From Rhizobium album (GTDB taxonomy: Bacteria; Pseudomonadota; Alphaproteobacteria; Rhizobiales; Rhizobiaceae): a stretch of DNA of 64,000 nucleotides. The stretch spans positions 124,001-188,000 of the forward strand of contig NZ_QFBC01000011.1 in assembly GCF_003122325.1 (NCBI RefSeq), given 5' to 3'. A program made the translations under genes and the position numbers. The notes beneath the pieces were generated by a model. That model was given only the letters and a program-made list of their open reading frames with translations. It was not told where the DNA came from and did no database searches. Every line of letters starts with the position of its first letter. The stretch's first letter is position 1. Positions 61,816 to 64,000 of this stretch are shown here, piece after piece.

Positions 61816-62814
61816 ATGACCACCATCTCACGTCCGAGCGCCGTTGTGCATGTCCCCCCCAAGTCCCGGGAGGGAGCCGAAGAACGGCGCGCGACATGGC
61901 TGCTGCTCGGACCGGCACTTGTCTTTCTGGGTGCCTTGTCCGTCTGGCCGTTCGTTTACCTGCTCTACGCCTCGTTTACTTCCTATCAGCTGGCGATACC
62001 CATCCCGATCGAATGGGTCGGCTTCAAGAATTTCAGCCGCGTCATCACCAATGCCCGCTTTCTCAGCAGTCTCGGCATCACGCTGATCTTCGCGCTGGTT
62101 GCCGTCCCCCTGCAGATCCTCATCGGCATGGGGCTGGCACTGCTTTTGAACGGCATCACCCGCGGGCGCGAGCTTTATGCCTCGCTGTTCCTCATCCCGA
62201 TGATGGTGGCGCCGATCGTCGTCGGCTTTTCCTGGAACCTGTTCCTCAACCCGATCTACGGTCCGCTGAATTCCTTCCTGAAAGCCATCGGTTTCGAGCC
62301 GCCGGCCTGGGCGCAGTCGCCGGACTGGGCACTGCCGACGCTGGTGCTGGTCGATACTTGGCAGTGGACGCCCTTCGTCATGGTGGTGCTGCTCGCCGGG
62401 CTGAAGTCGATCCCGTCGCGGGTCTACGAGGCGGCTAGGGTCGACGGTTCCAACCGCTGGCAGACCTTCTTCCATATCGTCCTACCGATGCTTTATCCCT
62501 ACCTCACCGTCGCTTTCGTGCTGCGCTTCATCGACAGTTTCCGCGTCTTCGACATCATCTACATTTTGACGCGCGGCGGGCCGGGAACCAGTACGCAGAA
62601 CCTTGCCTATTACACCTACGACATGGGTTTCGGCCGCTTCGAGTTCGGCATCGCCGGCGCGCTCAGCATCATCCAGCTGATCCTGCTGACGGTCGGCACG
62701 ATGCTGATCCTGTCGCTCGCCAAGCGTCGGGACAGGGCGCCGGCAGCCGGCAAGGCCTTGCCGCCGACCGTCGTCAGCCATGCCACCCAGCAGCTTCAGG
62801 GAGCGAATTCATGA
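61816..62814 (+). CDS. CUT1-type ABC transporter permease (MalF-like)
   Basis: Permease of 332 aa with six spans after an N-terminal tail of about 25 residues. The EAA loop 'SRVYEAARVDGSNRWQTFFHIVLPMLYPY' is canonical, and 'DIIYILTRGGPGTSTQNLAYYTYDMGF' follows as expected. The stop overlaps the next start (ATGA). Confidence 0.92.
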   Translation: MTTISRPSAVVHVPPKSREGAEERRATWLLLGPALVFLGALSVWPFVYLLYASFTSYQLAIPIPIEWVGFKNFSRVITNARFLSSLGITLIFALVAVPLQILIGMGLALLLNGITRGRELYASLFLIPMMVAPIVVGFSWNLFLNPIYGPLNSFLKAIGFEPPAWAQSPDWALPTLVLVDTWQWTPFVMVVLLAGLKSIPSRVYEAARVDGSNRWQTFFHIVLPMLYPYLTVAFVLRFIDSFRVFDIIYILTRGGPGTSTQNLAYYTYDMGFGRFEFGIAGALSIIQLILLTVGTMLILSLAKRRDRAPAAGKALPPTVVSHATQQLQGANS

Positions 62815-63680
62815 GCGGCCACGTTTCCCCCTCCCCGGCCTCTGCTTCGGAAGGCAACCGGTTGATGATGACCCTCGGGATCGTGGCCAAGCATGCGGTG
62901 ATCGTGCTGATCCTGGCCTTGTTCCTTCTGCCGCTCGCCTGGCTGCTGCTCACCGCCTTCAAGCCCTATTCCGAGCTGTTCACCACGCCGCCGACGGTGC
63001 TGCCGGTCAACGGCACGCTGGTGAATTTTTCCGAGGGTTGGGCCATCGGCGGCGGCAAGGGCATCGGCGACAGCCTGATCGTTTCGTCGATCTCGACGGC
63101 GCTGTGCCTCATCCTCGGATTTCCGGCCGCCTATGCGCTGGCGCGACGCTTTCCTCCGCACGGCCAGATGAGTTTCACGATCCTGTCGCTCAGGATGCTG
63201 CCGCCGATCGTGCCGGTCATCGGTTTCTACATCCTGTTCCAGGAACTGTCGCTGTTCGATACCTACACCGGTCTCGTCATCGTTTACACTTTCATGAACC
63301 TGCCGCTGGTGATCTGGCTGCTCGCCGAATTCATTCGCCAGATTCCCAAGACCTATGAGGAAGCCGCCCGCATCGACGGCGCGCCCTGGTATCGGCTGTT
63401 CTGGGACGTGCTTTTGCCGCTCTCGGCGCCGGGCATCCTGACGGCCGGCATCCTGGCGATGATTTTCGCCTGGAACGAGTTCCTCTTCGCCCTGGTGCTG
63501 ACCGGCGAAAAGGTCATCACCCTGCCGAAGGCGCTGGCGAGCTTCTTCCTCTTCCAGCAGCCGAACTGGGGCCAGCTCGGCGCCATCGGCATCGTCGCCA
63601 TCACGCCGCTGCTCATCGTGTCCTATTACATGCAGCGGTCGCTCATTCGCAGTTTTTCCGTCGAGCTCGGCGGACGGTAA
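62811..63680 (+). CDS. CUT1-type ABC transporter permease (MalG-like)
   Basis: Permease of 289 aa with the EAA loop 'KTYEEAARIDGAPWYRLFWDVLLPLSAPG' intact and the C-terminus 'MQRSLIRSFSVELGGR' typical of MalG-like subunits. 'LLTAFKPYSELFTTPP' after the first span is a family landmark. The ATPase gene begins 11 bp later. Confidence 0.92.
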   Translation: MSGHVSPSPASASEGNRLMMTLGIVAKHAVIVLILALFLLPLAWLLLTAFKPYSELFTTPPTVLPVNGTLVNFSEGWAIGGGKGIGDSLIVSSISTALCLILGFPAAYALARRFPPHGQMSFTILSLRMLPPIVPVIGFYILFQELSLFDTYTGLVIVYTFMNLPLVIWLLAEFIRQIPKTYEEAARIDGAPWYRLFWDVLLPLSAPGILTAGILAMIFAWNEFLFALVLTGEKVITLPKALASFFLFQQPNWGQLGAIGIVAITPLLIVSYYMQRSLIRSFSVELGGR

Positions 63681-63691
63681 GGAGAACATCC

Positions 63692-64000
63692 ATGGCCTCA
63701 GTCACCCTTTCCGGCGTCAACAAATGGTATGCCGGTGTCGTGCACGCGGTGCAGGATATTTCCTTCCGCATCGAGGACGGAGAATTTTTCGGCCTGCTCG
63801 GCCCGTCCGGTTCCGGCAAGACATCGGTTCTGCGCATGCTGGCCGGCCTGGAACGGCCGACGTCCGGCACGATTGCCTTCGACGATGTGCCGGTGCAGGC
63901 GCGCAGCCCGCAGGAACGCAACGTTGCGATGGTCTTCGAGCAGAATGCCCTCTACCCCCACATGACCGCCCGGCAGAACATTTCCTACCCGCTCAAGATC
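63692..64000 (+). CDS. ABC transporter ATP-binding protein, MalK/UgpC type (3' end outside window)
   Basis: The first 103 residues of an import ATPase. Walker A is LGPSGSGKTS. The Q-loop position reads VFEQNALYPHM, with Glu where Gln is usual, the same substitution type as in the second ATPase of the other CUT1 operon. AAGGAG lies upstream of the ATG. The frame is open to the end of the window, so the signature and Walker B cannot be judged. Confidence 0.88.
   Translation, partial: MASVTLSGVNKWYAGVVHAVQDISFRIEDGEFFGLLGPSGSGKTSVLRMLAGLERPTSGTIAFDDVPVQARSPQERNVAMVFEQNALYPHMTARQNISYPLKI

Noticed and set aside
1-64000. Mobile elements, CRISPR arrays, tRNA or rRNA genes
   Set aside because: I looked for transposase motifs, terminal repeats, regularly spaced repeats, cloverleaf-like stretches and rRNA landmarks and saw none.

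Overview
The window is about 62-65 % G+C by eye. It carries tightly packed catabolic operons, many ABC importers, KdpFABC-DE, PntAB, and regulators of the DeoR, RpiR, MocR and Rrf2 families. Together these suggest an alphaproteobacterium of the Rhizobiales (Rhizobium/Agrobacterium/Shinella/Ensifer-like), possibly a chromid, megaplasmid or accessory chromosomal region. That placement is inference from gene content and codon style. I saw no rRNA, tRNA, insertion sequence, phage gene or CRISPR array.

Layout. (1) 1-6.2 kb: the end of a YtcJ-like amidohydrolase and a branched-chain-type (HAAT) ABC importer with a fused LivM-LivG protein, then an orphan VapB-like antitoxin. (2) 6.5-9.6 kb: a two-component flavin monooxygenase (HpaB/HpaC type) with a divergent HpaA-like AraC regulator. 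(3) 9.6-17.1 kb: a polyamine-type ABC importer whose ATPase-permease-permease operon ends in a DmpA-family aminopeptidase, with a divergent binding protein, an RpiR regulator and an amidase. (4) 17.2-22 kb: signalling genes, namely a PAS-GGDEF-EAL protein, a Crp/Fnr regulator and a globin-coupled chemoreceptor. (5) 22-27.4 kb: PntAB transhydrogenase, an Fe-S-type Rrf2 regulator and an AhpD-like peroxidase that share a 15-bp palindrome, and a PIN/AbrB toxin-antitoxin pair. (6) 27.4-35.6 kb: the complete kdp locus, including KdpF and two further small membrane ORFs. (7) 35.8-46.1 kb: a DeoR-controlled operon with a CUT1-type sugar/polyol ABC importer (two unequal ATPases), a 59-aa membrane protein, DhaK, DhaL, an LsrF-type thiolase and an SDR. 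(8) 46.2-57.5 kb: a 4-OT-like tautomerase, a second liv-type importer with an SDR, then a TetR-flanked operon of SDR, ACAD10/11-like dehydrogenase, acyl-CoA ligase and APH-type kinase. (9) 57.5-64 kb: a PRISE-family enone reductase, a MocR regulator apparently lacking the PLP lysine, and the start of another CUT1 importer that runs off the window.

Two regions look most like undescribed pathways. The DeoR operon couples import, oxidation/reduction (SDR), DhaKL-type phosphorylation and LsrF-type CoA-dependent cleavage to DHAP plus an acyl-CoA, but it has no LsrK/LsrG and none of the Lsr importer. The 52.8-57.5 kb operon matches the core logic of levulinate/4-hydroxy-acid catabolism: CoA ligase, 4-keto reductase, 4-hydroxyacyl-CoA kinase and an unusual ACAD.

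Two patterns recur. All five complete solute-binding-protein genes are followed by a strong GC-rich hairpin, each of different sequence. Several importers also pair a canonical ATPase with one whose ABC signature has decayed.
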